Source: Marinibacterium sp050389775
GTDB taxonomy: Bacteria; Pseudomonadota; Alphaproteobacteria; Rhodobacterales; Rhodobacteraceae
Assembly (NCBI RefSeq): GCF_050389775.1
Contig: NZ_CP177144.1
Location: 186,001 to 250,000 of the forward strand
Length of the DNA: 64,000 nt
Direction of reading: 5' to 3'
The position numbers and the translations under genes are program-made. Below, in pieces: positions 1-8,494 of this stretch (positions are counted from its first letter, which is position 1; every line of letters starts with the position of its first letter). Under the pieces are notes generated by a model, which made no database searches, was not told the DNA's origin, and saw nothing but the letters and a program-made list of their open reading frames with translations.

Positions 1-79
1 TCTGGGCCCGGGCCGGGGCGGCCATGGCGGTCAGGGTCAGCGCGGCCGAGGTGGCCAGGGCGGTAAGGATGCGGGGCAT
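1..79 (-). CDS. Secreted or periplasmic protein, N-terminal fragment
   Basis: Only the first 26 codons lie inside the window; the gene continues beyond the left edge. They read as a classic Sec signal peptide: MPRIL, then an Ala/Leu/Thr-rich hydrophobic stretch, ending in a probable APARAQ cleavage region. A good Shine-Dalgarno (AAGGAGA on the minus strand) sits just upstream of the ATG. The gene is divergent from the small exported protein to its right. Function of the mature protein cannot be seen. Confidence 0.6.
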   Translation of the reverse strand, partial: MPRILTALATSAALTLTAMAAPARAQ

Positions 80-171
80 GTCAGGTCTCCTTCCTGATCT
101 TTCGGTTGCACCGCCGGAAGACGTGCCCGGCGGCCTGGCCCCACCCTCGGCCCGGCCAGCGACATCAGGCA

Positions 172-222
172 ATAACACCCCCCTGTTATCGGATAACCGC
201 CCCCGAAACCCCCTGTGGTTAT
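172..222. promoter_or_regulatory. Nested inverted repeats in a divergent intergenic region
   Basis: Between two divergent genes for exported proteins lies ATAACA-(C)6-TGTTAT (172-189), a perfect 6-bp inverted repeat. It is followed by GATAACC ... GGTTATT (192-198 and 217-223). The repeated TAAC/GTTA half-sites suggest a regulator-binding region serving one or both genes. This is inference; no known family consensus was matched. Confidence 0.35.
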
Positions 223-256
223 TGAATTTCAACGCCGCTGGCCCCAGTCTGCGGCC

Positions 257-547
257 ATGACACGCATCATGCTCACATGCCTCCTGCTGGCCGCCCTGGC
301 CCTGCCCGGCGCGGCCGCCGCGCAGGATTGCTTTGCCGATTACAAGGCCAAGCAGGACAACCCGCTCAAGCTGCATTACGGGGTCGCTCGGATCTCGGGC
401 CAATGCAGCAAGGGCGCGGCCCAACAACAGCTGGCCCCCCGGCTGCAATCGCAGGGCTGGACCCTGCTGAACGTCGTTTCGGTCTTTGGACCCGAAGGGC
501 TGGACAAGAGGAAGCCCAATGCCGGCGCCTATTACCTCCGCTTCTGA
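257..547 (+). CDS. Small exported hypothetical protein (96 aa)
   Basis: A 96-residue protein beginning MTRIM with a hydrophobic core and an AAAAQ cleavage region, so most likely exported by Sec. The mature part is about 75 residues with two cysteines (QDC near the cleavage site and QCS in the middle), which could form a disulfide. An in-frame start 14 codons upstream exists, but it would bury the signal peptide, so the start giving a clean signal peptide was chosen. The next gene starts inside its 3' end. No family was recognised. Confidence 0.6.
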   Translation: MTRIMLTCLLLAALALPGAAAAQDCFADYKAKQDNPLKLHYGVARISGQCSKGAAQQQLAPRLQSQGWTLLNVVSVFGPEGLDKRKPNAGAYYLRF

Positions 548-1256
548 ACCGCGGGCGGGCGGCGCCCGGATGGGCTGGCTGACGCGCATGACCGGCGGAC
601 GGATCGTGGCCAGCGGCATCGCGGCCATCGTCGCCCTGCTGGCCATCACGGCCTCGGTCCTGCTGATCACCCTGCCCGATGCCAATGCCTTCAACGCCCG
701 GGTCGAACGGATCTTCATGGAAAACGACGGGCTGACCAGCCCGGCCGAGATCAAGCTGCTGGAAATCCTGGCCCAGTCGGGCACGGCCTTTGCCGACACG
801 CTGACGTCCTATCGGATGGTCATCCTGGTCCTGCTGGTCTTTGCCGCCGCGATGCTGGTGGCCGCGCTGGTCTTCCTGGTGCTGCTGGTCGCGCTGAACC
901 GGCGGATGGAACAGATCGAACGGGCCGGCATCCGGGTCAGCTCGCTGGTGGTCAGCCGCGAGGAAAATGTCGTCTATCTCAACGACATGGAATTCAAGCT
1001 GACGGCCGCAGCGATGGAAACCCTGGCCGTGCTGGCCGAGGCCCGGATGGATGACGACGTGCTGTCGGGGGCCGAGCTGGAAGCCGTGGTGTCCGGCCGC
1101 CAGGCCACCGATTGCGAAGAGGCCGCCGGGGCCACGCGGATCAAGCGATTGCGCGACGCGCTCGGCAACCAGATGGTTGCGGCGCTGCTGGTCAAGACCA
1201 TCGCCCGGCGGGGCTACATGCTGGCCATCGACAAAGATGTGATCAAGATGGTGTGA
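519..1256 (+). CDS. Membrane-anchored winged-helix (OmpR-type) DNA-binding protein
   Basis: A 245-aa protein with two membrane segments (about residues 30-51 and 100-126) bracketing a short loop of about 50 residues. The C-terminal domain (about 150-240) resembles the OmpR/PhoB winged helix: a LTAAAMETLAVLAE helix, RIKRLRDALG as recognition helix, and the terminal wing RRGYML. No receiver domain is present, so it may act as a one-component, ToxR/CadC-like regulator, but with the DNA-binding domain after the membrane anchor instead of before it. The start with GAGGAA a few bases upstream was chosen; it overlaps the preceding gene by 29 bp. The cyclase gene follows in the same direction. Confidence 0.55.
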   Translation: MPAPITSASEPRAGGARMGWLTRMTGGRIVASGIAAIVALLAITASVLLITLPDANAFNARVERIFMENDGLTSPAEIKLLEILAQSGTAFADTLTSYRMVILVLLVFAAAMLVAALVFLVLLVALNRRMEQIERAGIRVSSLVVSREENVVYLNDMEFKLTAAAMETLAVLAEARMDDDVLSGAELEAVVSGRQATDCEEAAGATRIKRLRDALGNQMVAALLVKTIARRGYMLAIDKDVIKMV

Positions 1257-1335
1257 ACAAAGCCGAAACACGCTCTTGAAACCGGCCGGCCAGCCCCCAT
1301 CTGCACCTGACCCAACAGGACAGGGGGACTGGCCC

Positions 1336-2961
1336 ATGAACGTGCGCGCCAACATTTCCGCCACACTTTCCGACGCCCATTACGGAATCACCGTCGAGCC
1401 CCTGAAGGGCCGGGTGAGCGCGCTGCGCAATGGCAAGGTGCTGGCAACCAGCACCCGGGCCAAGGTGATGTACGAAACCCGCCTGCCTGCCGCGATCTAT
1501 TTCCCGCGCGAGGATCTCGCGCTGTGCGCCTGCGCGCCGACCGACCTGCAAAGCTTCTGCCCGTTCAAGGGCACGGCCGAATATCTCGATGCGACCGTCG
1601 GCGGCGAGACCCTGAAGAACGCGGTCTGGAGCTATGCCCATGCCCTGCCCGAGGCCGCCGAGGTCGAAGGCTACGTGGCCTTCATGCCGGGCATCGCCAC
1701 CGATTTCGACCTGGGCGAAAACCGCATCCACCCGCCGTCGGGCGGGGCGCTGACCGGGCCGATCGTCGATTGGCTGCTGCGCGAGGCCGCGCTGATCGAC
1801 ACGGCCGAGGACCTGCTGGCCAGCCTGGCCCAGCGGTTGCAGGACAACGGCATGGCCGTGTCGCGGCTGGCCGTCCTGGTCTGGTCGCTGCATCCGATGA
1901 TTGCCGGCCGGCGCTACCTGTGGTCGCGCGAGACCGGCCAGGTCGATGTCATGGCCCCCAGCTACGACATCCACACCCACCCCGAATACCTGTCCAGCCC
2001 GCTGCGCCACGTGTCCAACGGGCTGGGTGGCGTGCGCCAGAAGATCGGCGCCGAACCGGGCGCCGGCAGCTTTCCGATCATCGAGGACCTGCGCGCCATG
2101 GGCGCGACCGATTACGTGGCCATGCCCCTGCGGTTCTCGGACGGGCGGATCAACGTGCTGACCCTGACCAGCGATCATCCCGACGGGTTTTCCACCGCCG
2201 ATCTCGGCCTGATCTTCGAAATTTCGGCCGTGCTCAGCCGCTATCTCGAAGTCTTCACCCTGCAGGCCACGGCGCAATCGCTGCTGGAAACCTATGTCGG
2301 CAAGCGCACCGGCGCGCGGGTGCTGGGCGGCGAGATCCGGCGCGGCGACGGCGACGAGATCGACGCGGCGATCATGTTCTGCGACCTGCGGGAAAGCTCG
2401 CTACTCGAGGAACGGCTGGGCCGGGCCGATTACATCGAGCTGCTCAACGGGTTCTTCGACACGGTGTCGGCGCGGATCGTGGCCGAGGGCGGCGAAGTGC
2501 TGAAATTCATCGGGGATGCCGTGCTGGCCGTCTTTCCGGCCGGCGATGCCCCCGACCAGGCCCGCGCCCGGGCGCTGGCCGCGGCCCGGGCCATCGTGGC
2601 CGAGCTGGACGCGCCGGGGCCGCAGGCCGGGGGCCAAAGGCTGGATTGCGCCATCGGCGTGGCGTTCGGGCGGGTGACCTATGGCAATGTCGGTTCCCAG
2701 GAACGGCTGGATTTCACGGTGATCGGACAGCCGGCCAATATCGCCGCGCGCCTGGGCGATTACGGCAAGGGCGTGAACGAGCGCATCGTCGTGACCGAAG
2801 ACATCGCCGGAGCCACGCCCGATGCCCGGCCGCTGGGCCCGCTACGGCTGCACAATGTCTCGCGGCCGGTGGTCAGCTTTGCCGTCGGCAGCGGCGAGGC
2901 CCTGCCCCTGCCGCCCGTCCTGGCCCTGCCCGAGATCCCCGCCGACCAGATGCGCGGCTGA
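1336..2961 (+). CDS. DUF427-class III adenylate/guanylate cyclase fusion
   Basis: A soluble 541-aa protein. Residues about 10-120 match DUF427 (AKVMYETRLPAAIYFPRED and CPFKGTAEY are family hallmarks). A middle region (about 140-310) resembles the sensor-like part found before cyclase domains in many alphaproteobacterial enzymes. The C-terminal class III catalytic domain has its key residues: metal-binding Asp in MFCDLR and in KFIGDAV, the base-selecting Lys in LKFIGD and Asp in DFTVIG, and the NIAAR transition-state Asn/Arg. It should therefore make a cyclic nucleotide from ATP (or GTP). AGGGGGA precedes the chosen ATG; an upstream in-frame ATG has no ribosome site. Confidence 0.85.
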   Translation: MNVRANISATLSDAHYGITVEPLKGRVSALRNGKVLATSTRAKVMYETRLPAAIYFPREDLALCACAPTDLQSFCPFKGTAEYLDATVGGETLKNAVWSYAHALPEAAEVEGYVAFMPGIATDFDLGENRIHPPSGGALTGPIVDWLLREAALIDTAEDLLASLAQRLQDNGMAVSRLAVLVWSLHPMIAGRRYLWSRETGQVDVMAPSYDIHTHPEYLSSPLRHVSNGLGGVRQKIGAEPGAGSFPIIEDLRAMGATDYVAMPLRFSDGRINVLTLTSDHPDGFSTADLGLIFEISAVLSRYLEVFTLQATAQSLLETYVGKRTGARVLGGEIRRGDGDEIDAAIMFCDLRESSLLEERLGRADYIELLNGFFDTVSARIVAEGGEVLKFIGDAVLAVFPAGDAPDQARARALAAARAIVAELDAPGPQAGGQRLDCAIGVAFGRVTYGNVGSQERLDFTVIGQPANIAARLGDYGKGVNERIVVTEDIAGATPDARPLGPLRLHNVSRPVVSFAVGSGEALPLPPVLALPEIPADQMRG

Positions 2962-3027
2962 TCCCCCCGCCCCGGCCGTTTCCCGCCACGCCCGCCCGGC
3001 GTGGTCTTTCGCGTTTGGGCAGGCCGG

Positions 3028-4602
3028 TCAGTCGAGGTCGAAGAACCAGGGGATGAAGGTCCCGAAATCCTGCATGGTGACCAGACCGGGCGTCACGTCG
3101 AACACGGCCATCCGTCCGACCTTGTCGACCGGTTTCAGCAGGGTTTCGACCCGGCTGTATTTCCGCCGGGCATGGTAATCGTCGAACAGCAGCGTCAGCG
3201 GCTGCCGGGTCAGCGCCAGCGTGGCCAGGAAACAGGCCATCCGCATGCGCCCGTCCACCAGCACCGTGTCGGGCAGCCGGTCGCCATGGGTCTCCCAGAC
3301 GCGTGTCGGATACAGGTAGAAATCGCGCATCCGGCTGTTGTCGCGCGGATAGCCCCATTCGGCGATCTGGCCCAGGTTGACCCACAAGACCTCTGTCAGC
3401 TCGGCCCGCTCGGGTTCGCGGGCCAGGGCATGGGCCACGCCATCGGCATAGGTCTCGTCGGTCTCGACCGACACGACGGGCCGGCCCAGCCGGGCGGCCA
3501 GCACCGTCGACCCGCCGCTGCCATATTCAAAGATCAGGTCCGAGGCCGCGTATCTTTCGCGGATAAAGGCCGCCTCGTCGCGGGGAAAGGTCAGGTGGAA
3601 TTCGATGTCGCGCAGCGACCTGTCCTGGCCCTGCATGTAATCGGCCCGCGCCGCGTCAAGCAGGTCGTCCAGCCCGGCCAGCTCGGCCAGGGCCTGCATC
3701 TCGGCGCCCGTGGCCTCCTGCCAGCGCAGGATCGACCGGTCCCGGGCCTCGTTCCGGTTCCACTTGTGGTAAAATCGCGTGTTGCGCAGGGCCCTGTCGC
3801 CCATCAGCACCGACCGGCCGCGCTGGCGGGTCTTGCGCGTGAAGGTATGGGGATCGCCGACCATGTAGCGGTTGACCTGGGCCGGGGCAGCGGGATCGAC
3901 ATGGCCCGGCAGAAAGGCGAACTCGGCGCCGGAACCGGCCAGCCATTGCGCCACGCCCGGGGCAAAGGGGCCGGCGCTGGCCCAGTCGCGGCTGTCCAGC
4001 CCCTGGCCATCGGGCGCCAGGATCCGCGCGGCGTCGACGGGTGCCGCATCGGGGCCGCCGGGTGCCAGCTGGCACATTTGCAGTCCGGTCGACAGGCCCG
4101 GCGCATCCGCCCCCTTGCGGAATAGCATGCGGAACTTGGTTTCATGCAGGCCGGCATCGCAGCCGGTGTAATCGTCGCTGATGTACCGCCCGCGGAAATG
4201 CGGCTGGCCGGAATCGCCGAAGATCCGCCAGTTGATCAGCATGCCCAGCCGGTCGTCACCGTCCACAAGTGCCAGCAGGTCGGCCAGCCGCCCGTCGCCC
4301 GTGCGCACGTCGAGGAATTCGTCGACGCCCAGGAACAGCGCCCAATCGCCATCGGCCAGGATCGCCGGATCGCGGGAGAGCCCGGCCACGTGGGCCTGCA
4401 GGGCCCCGGCGCCCGGGGCTTCGACACGGTGATGGGCGATGATCCCCGCCGCGCTCAGCCGGTCGAGCATCTCGGGCGTCTGGTCGCGGGCATTGCCGGT
4501 GGCGATGACGATGCGCTCAAAGCCGATCGCCCGGTGATAGGCGATCCATTCCAGGAGGAACGGCGCATCGTTCTGCATTGCCGAGAACAGGACTGCTGCC
4601 AT
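3028..4602 (-). CDS. Glycosyltransferase family 2-like protein fused to a methyltransferase-like domain
   Basis: A 524-aa protein. The N-terminal part (MAAVLFSAMQNDAPFLLEW, then GVDEFLD) is the family-2-like glycosyltransferase type that begins with a low-effort AxxNE-style nucleotide-sugar fold and has an acidic DE motif for the metal. The C-terminal third contains EYGSGGSTVLAA and VSVETDE, typical of the SAM-binding motif I and II of class I methyltransferases, plus VLVDGRMR. The two parts suggest one polypeptide working on a surface glycan. An upstream-extended frame is discarded because the chosen ATG has a GGGGGAT ribosome site and the conserved fold starts there. It is convergent with the cyclase gene. 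Confidence 0.7.
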   Translation of the reverse strand: MAAVLFSAMQNDAPFLLEWIAYHRAIGFERIVIATGNARDQTPEMLDRLSAAGIIAHHRVEAPGAGALQAHVAGLSRDPAILADGDWALFLGVDEFLDVRTGDGRLADLLALVDGDDRLGMLINWRIFGDSGQPHFRGRYISDDYTGCDAGLHETKFRMLFRKGADAPGLSTGLQMCQLAPGGPDAAPVDAARILAPDGQGLDSRDWASAGPFAPGVAQWLAGSGAEFAFLPGHVDPAAPAQVNRYMVGDPHTFTRKTRQRGRSVLMGDRALRNTRFYHKWNRNEARDRSILRWQEATGAEMQALAELAGLDDLLDAARADYMQGQDRSLRDIEFHLTFPRDEAAFIRERYAASDLIFEYGSGGSTVLAARLGRPVVSVETDETYADGVAHALAREPERAELTEVLWVNLGQIAEWGYPRDNSRMRDFYLYPTRVWETHGDRLPDTVLVDGRMRMACFLATLALTRQPLTLLFDDYHARRKYSRVETLLKPVDKVGRMAVFDVTPGLVTMQDFGTFIPWFFDLD

Positions 4603-4829
4603 GTGATCCCCCCATGAACTCCGTCGTGCGGCCCTTTGCGGCCCCCTCCTGGCGCCGACCTGTCGGCCCGGGCCGATCCTCTCCCCTGAATCGGTCGGGC
4701 CGGTGGCCGGCCGGCCCGGCCATCTAGGCACGGATTGCCCGGCTTTACCAAACGTCAATTTGCACCGGGCCGGGGCACGGGTGGCCGATTGGGCCGGGCA
4801 GCGCGGCGTCGCGGCACTGCAAATACAGG

Positions 4830-4862
4830 AAGGGCCACGCCCGGCAAGCCGGGGTGGCCCTT
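4830..4862 (-). terminator. Intrinsic terminator-like hairpin downstream of the MFS gene
   Basis: Inverted repeat AAGGGCCACgCCCGGC ... GCCGGGgTGGCCCTT with a 3-nt loop. On the minus strand it is followed by a T-richer run (TCCTGTATTTG). It lies 35 bp after the stop of the MFS transporter gene and in front of the glycosyltransferase gene. Confidence 0.6.
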
Positions 4863-4896
4863 GTGCCGGTCGCGGAGACCGGTGGATCATGTCGCC

Positions 4897-6096
4897 CTAT
4901 GCGGCGGGCACGGCCATGCCAAGCCGGGTGCCGTCGTTGCGCCGGCCCTCGGCCCAGGCCAGGGCCAGAACGGCGATCCCGGCGGCCGACAGGGCAGCAC
5001 CGACCCAGCCCGTGGCCGCCCAGCCCGCGCCGGCCGACAGGGCCAGCCCGGCCAGGAACGGCCCCAGCGCATTGGCAAAGTTGAAGGCCGCGTGGTTCAG
5101 CGCGGCGGCCAGGGTCTGGGCCTCGCCGGCCACGTCCATCAGGCGCATCTGCAACGGGATGACCAGCCCGGCGGTGGTGCCCAGCAGAAAGATCATCACG
5201 GCCATCAGGGGCCAGTTGCCGACGATCAGCGCATAGGCCGCCGAGGTCACCATCATGCCGGCCAGCAGGACCAGCGTGCCGCCCATGCGCGACCACGAGG
5301 CCAGGCGTCCGGCAAACCAGTTGCCGATCGTCGCGCCGATGCCGAAGAGCGACAGCGACAGCGGAATGGCCCAGGCCGGAGCGCCGGCGGCGTCGATCAT
5401 GGCCGCCGAGAAATAGCTGTAGACGGCAAAGACCCCGCCGAAGCCCACGGCGCCGACCAGCAGGGTCAGCCAGACCGCCCGGTTCTTCAGCGCGCCCAGC
5501 TCCTTGAGCGGCGAGGCACCCTGGGCCGGGGCGGTGGCCGGGGCAAAACGGCCCATCATGGCCACCGAGGCCAGGGCCAGAACGCCGACGATGACATACA
5601 TGCTGCGCCAGCCGATGGCCTGGCCCAGGGCGCCGGCGGCGGGCACGCCGATGACATTGGCAATGGTCAGGCCCATCAGCACCTTGGCCACACCCGCTGC
5701 GCGCTGGCCCTTGGGCATCATGTCGGCCGCGGCCAGCATGGCCACGCCGAGGAAGGCGCCATGGGGCAGGCCGGCCAGGAAACGGCTGCCGATCAGGGTC
5801 GTGGCATCGGGGGCCACGGCTCCGGCCAGGTTGGCCAGGGCAAAGCCCGCGATCAGCATCATCAGGAAGGCCTTGCGCGGCAGGCGCGCACCCAGCACGG
5901 CCAGCACAGGCGCGCCGATCACCACGCCGATGGCATAGGCGCTGACGGCGTGGCCGGCCTCGTGGTCGGCAATGCCCAGGTCGGCGGCGTAATAGGGCAG
6001 AAGACCCATCGAAGCGAATTCCGACACCCCGATGGCAAAGGCACCAAGGGCGAAGGACAGGATGGCCATCTGGCCCTGGCGTGCGTCGGGCGACAT
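4897..6096 (-). CDS. MFS transporter, AraJ/arabinose-efflux-like
   Basis: A 399-aa protein with 12 predicted membrane helices. It has the drug:H+ antiporter-1 layout: a GVSEFASMGLLP N-terminal helix, GARLPRKAF at the loop 2-3 motif A position, and the GLPHGAFLGVA helix. This group (AraJ, CmlA-like, purine efflux PbuE) exports small metabolites or drugs by proton antiport; the substrate cannot be told. The spacer upstream holds two perfect palindromes that may be operators. A terminator hairpin follows the stop codon. Confidence 0.8.
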   Translation of the reverse strand: MSPDARQGQMAILSFALGAFAIGVSEFASMGLLPYYAADLGIADHEAGHAVSAYAIGVVIGAPVLAVLGARLPRKAFLMMLIAGFALANLAGAVAPDATTLIGSRFLAGLPHGAFLGVAMLAAADMMPKGQRAAGVAKVLMGLTIANVIGVPAAGALGQAIGWRSMYVIVGVLALASVAMMGRFAPATAPAQGASPLKELGALKNRAVWLTLLVGAVGFGGVFAVYSYFSAAMIDAAGAPAWAIPLSLSLFGIGATIGNWFAGRLASWSRMGGTLVLLAGMMVTSAAYALIVGNWPLMAVMIFLLGTTAGLVIPLQMRLMDVAGEAQTLAAALNHAAFNFANALGPFLAGLALSAGAGWAATGWVGAALSAAGIAVLALAWAEGRRNDGTRLGMAVPAA

Positions 6097-6196
6097 CGGT
6101 CGTACTCCGTGGCTGTGTGGAAGCCACGGCGCATTCTCTGCACCGCAGCAACTCCAACGCTATGCAACCTCGGGGCCGCTGCCTATGGGGCCGCGT

Positions 6197-6213
6197 CGCA
6201 TAGTCGCTATGCG
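6197..6213. promoter_or_regulatory. Perfect 17-bp palindrome CGCATAG-TCG-CTATGCG
   Basis: A perfect 7-3-7 inverted repeat about 100 bp upstream of the MFS start, with a related GCTATGC half-site about 40 bp closer to the gene. It is a candidate operator for the transporter gene; the cognate regulator is not in the window. Confidence 0.45.
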
Positions 6214-6240
6214 GTGAGGTCAGGGCAGGCCGCCCGGCAC

Positions 6241-6252
6241 GTTTGCGCAAAC
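6241..6252. promoter_or_regulatory. Perfect palindrome GTTTGCGCAAAC
   Basis: A 12-bp perfect palindrome in the divergent spacer. The TTTGCGCAAA core resembles operators of the LacI/GalR family. It is about 145 bp from the MFS start and 310 bp from the amidase start. Confidence 0.35.
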
Positions 6253-6560
6253 ACGTCCGCCGACCCGGGACAGGCGGCGGGCGGGGCGGACCGAGCGGCG
6301 GAAGGCCCTGTTCCAAAGGGCGAAGCGGGTGTGGCATGGCCGGGCGCTTGGCCGGGAGGGGCCATGGTGGGCGGCGGCGGCGCGGGGACGGCGCGGCGGG
6401 CCGGGGTCTTCACATTGTCGTGGGCGGCGGGCGCAAAACGGGCCTGCGCGGGGCCACGAACCGGGCGTGAGGAAATCTCACCCGGCGGCTGAGGAAAGCT
6501 GCGGCGCGGCATTTCCCCGGTCGTGGCATCGTGGCAGGATCCGGCGAAAGGAGATCCACC

Positions 6561-7838
6561 ATGCCCGACCAGATGACCGCCGCGACCATTCGCGCCCGGG
6601 GCCTGTCCGCGACCGACACCGCGGAGACCATCATCACAGCGATCGCGGCCCGCGAGCCCGAGGTCCGGGCCTGGGCCTGGTTCGACGCCGAGGCCCTGCG
6701 CGCCCAGGCGGCGGCGCTGGATGCCCGGCCCGAGCGCGGGCCGCTGCACGGGGTGCCGGTGGGCGTGAAGGACGTGATCAACACCCGCGACATGCCGACC
6801 CAGCACAATTCGCCGCGCTATGCGGGCAGCCGCCCGGGTGTCGACGCGGCCTGTGTCGACACCCTGCGCCAGGCCGGGGCGCTGATCGTGGGCAAGACGG
6901 TGACGACCGAATTTGCCTTTACCCAGCGCGGATCGGTCACGCGCAACCCGCTGGACCCGGCGCGCACGCCCGGCGGGTCGTCATCGGGATCGGGGGCGGC
7001 GGTGGCCGCGGGCATGGCCAGCCTGGCGCTTGGCACCCAGACCGGCGGCTCGACGATCCGCCCGGCGTCCTACAACGGGGTATGGGGTTGGAAACCGACG
7101 TGGAACGCGATCAGCCGCGAGGGGCTGAAGATGTATTCGGCCACCTGCGACACGCTGGGGCTCTATTCCCGCGACGCCGGCGATTTCGAAATCCTGGCCG
7201 ATGTCTTCGGGCTGTTCGGCTTGTCCGACCTTCCGGCCGGCCTCGCCGGGCTCAGGGTGGCCTTCATGAAAACCCCGACCTGGCCCCTGTGCGAACCGTC
7301 GGTCGCGGCCACGATGGATAACGCCATTGCCCTGCTGGAGGCCGCCGGTGCGCAGGTCACCGAGGTCGCCCTGCCCGCGCCCTTCGACGGGCTGGCCGAG
7401 GCCCATGCGTCGATCCTGGATTGCGAAGGCCGCGCGGCGCTGCTGAACGAGGTGCGCACGACGCCGGACATCCACGACGAGTTCCGGGCCAAGGTCGAGA
7501 ACCGCCGGGGCGAGACGCCCGACAGCCTGCGGGCAGCCTATCGACTGGCCGACGCATGCCGGGGCCAGTTCGACGACATCGCGGCGGAGTTCGACATCGT
7601 CATGACCCCCAGCGCGACGGGCGAGGCGCCGCTGGGGCTGGACAGCACCGGCGATGCCTCGATGAACTCGATGTGGACGCTGTTGCAGGTGCCGGTGGTC
7701 TCGGCCCCGGGGCTGACCGGGCCGGCGGGCATGCCGATCGGCGTGTCCTTCGTGGCCCGGCGCTACGAGGATCGCCGGGCGATCGCCGTGGCCAGGCTGG
7801 CCGGGGCGGCATTCGCCGCGGCCCGGGCCGAGGGCTAA
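6561..7838 (+). CDS. Amidase-signature family hydrolase
   Basis: A 425-aa amidase of the GatA/FAAH signature family. The Ser-cisSer-Lys triad is visible: Lys in PVGVKDV (about residue 70), the cis-Ser in PGGSSSGSG (about 141) and the nucleophile in QTGGSTIRPAS (about 164). The family hydrolyses amides to acid plus ammonia. No GatB/C is nearby and the length is short of GatA (about 480), so this is a catabolic amidase, not the tRNA amidotransferase. AAAGGAG just upstream fixes the ATG. Its neighbours, two Liv-type uptake operons with other amide hydrolases, fit a role in amide nitrogen use, though it is on the opposite strand. Confidence 0.85.
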   Translation: MPDQMTAATIRARGLSATDTAETIITAIAAREPEVRAWAWFDAEALRAQAAALDARPERGPLHGVPVGVKDVINTRDMPTQHNSPRYAGSRPGVDAACVDTLRQAGALIVGKTVTTEFAFTQRGSVTRNPLDPARTPGGSSSGSGAAVAAGMASLALGTQTGGSTIRPASYNGVWGWKPTWNAISREGLKMYSATCDTLGLYSRDAGDFEILADVFGLFGLSDLPAGLAGLRVAFMKTPTWPLCEPSVAATMDNAIALLEAAGAQVTEVALPAPFDGLAEAHASILDCEGRAALLNEVRTTPDIHDEFRAKVENRRGETPDSLRAAYRLADACRGQFDDIAAEFDIVMTPSATGEAPLGLDSTGDASMNSMWTLLQVPVVSAPGLTGPAGMPIGVSFVARRYEDRRAIAVARLAGAAFAAARAEG

Positions 7839-7880
7839 GCGCGGGGCGGGCCGAGGGCTAAGCGCGGGGCGGGCCGAGGG
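7825..7880. repeat. 23-bp tandem repeat, about 2.4 copies, overlapping the amidase stop
   Basis: The unit GGGCCGAGGGCTAAGCGCGG plus GGC occurs at 7825-7847 and 7848-7870, with the first 10 bp again at 7871-7880. The amidase stop codon TAA lies in the first copy, so the second copy carries a duplicated stop region. The repeat occupies the convergent junction between amidase and methyltransferase genes. Confidence 0.85.
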
Positions 7881-7888
7881 GGCGGCGA

Positions 7889-8494
7889 TCAGCCGTCCTT
7901 GCGGGCCATCAGCACCGAATGATCCTGGGTGTCGGGATCCTTGGCCATGAAACCGGTCAGGCGCATGCCGTTGTCTTCCAGGCAGCGGGCATAAGCCGCA
8001 GGCGACAGCGAGGCGTGGTAGACCCGTTCGGCCCCGACCGTCCCGCTGACCGCCCCGGCGCCGGGGCCGACGGTGGTCAGGAAACTGCCGCCCGGTTCGA
8101 GGTGGCGGGCAATGCGGGCGATGCAGGCGGTCTGTTCCTCGGGGCGCAGGTGAAAGAAGCTGTCCCAGGCGATGATCCCGCCGAACCGGTCGGGCAGGTC
8201 CAGCGCGCGCATGTCGCCCTGGCGCCAGTCGCCATCGGGCCAGCGGCCCCGGGCGATGTCGAGCATGGCCTCGGCGAAATCCACGCCGGTGACGCGGAAC
8301 CCTTCCATGATGAACCAGCGCGCGATGGGGTCTCCGGTGCCGCAGCCCAGGTCCAGAACCCGGGCGCCGGGCGCGAGGCTGGCGGTGAACCGCGCCAGCC
8401 ACTTGGCCTCGAACAGGGCCCGCGACCGGGCGGCATCGTATTGCGCGGCCTGGCGTTCATAGACATCGCGCGTGTCGTCGGGATCGGGGATCAT
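7889..8494 (-). CDS. Class I SAM-dependent methyltransferase
   Basis: A 201-aa methyltransferase. Motif I is VLDLGCGTGDP, the following acidic residue is in VTGVDFAEAML, and the GDMRALDLP and LEPGGSFL segments match motifs II-III of the Methyltransf_11/25 group. The substrate is not predictable. The ATG giving MIPDPDDTRDVY was chosen; the frame stays open 500 bp further upstream, but that extension is composed of Pro/Arg/Ala-rich repeats encoded by the repetitive spacer and is not credible protein. Confidence 0.8.
   Translation of the reverse strand: MIPDPDDTRDVYERQAAQYDAARSRALFEAKWLARFTASLAPGARVLDLGCGTGDPIARWFIMEGFRVTGVDFAEAMLDIARGRWPDGDWRQGDMRALDLPDRFGGIIAWDSFFHLRPEEQTACIARIARHLEPGGSFLTTVGPGAGAVSGTVGAERVYHASLSPAAYARCLEDNGMRLTGFMAKDPDTQDHSVLMARKDG

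Larger units (their letters stand above)
6097..6560. other. Divergent spacer between MFS and amidase genes
   Basis: About 460 bp without a convincing gene. It separates divergent genes and should hold both promoters. It contains the two palindromes listed separately, CTATGC half-sites around 6160 and 6185, and a GC-rich stretch from 6260 to 6530 whose reading frames look like shadows. Confidence 0.5.
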
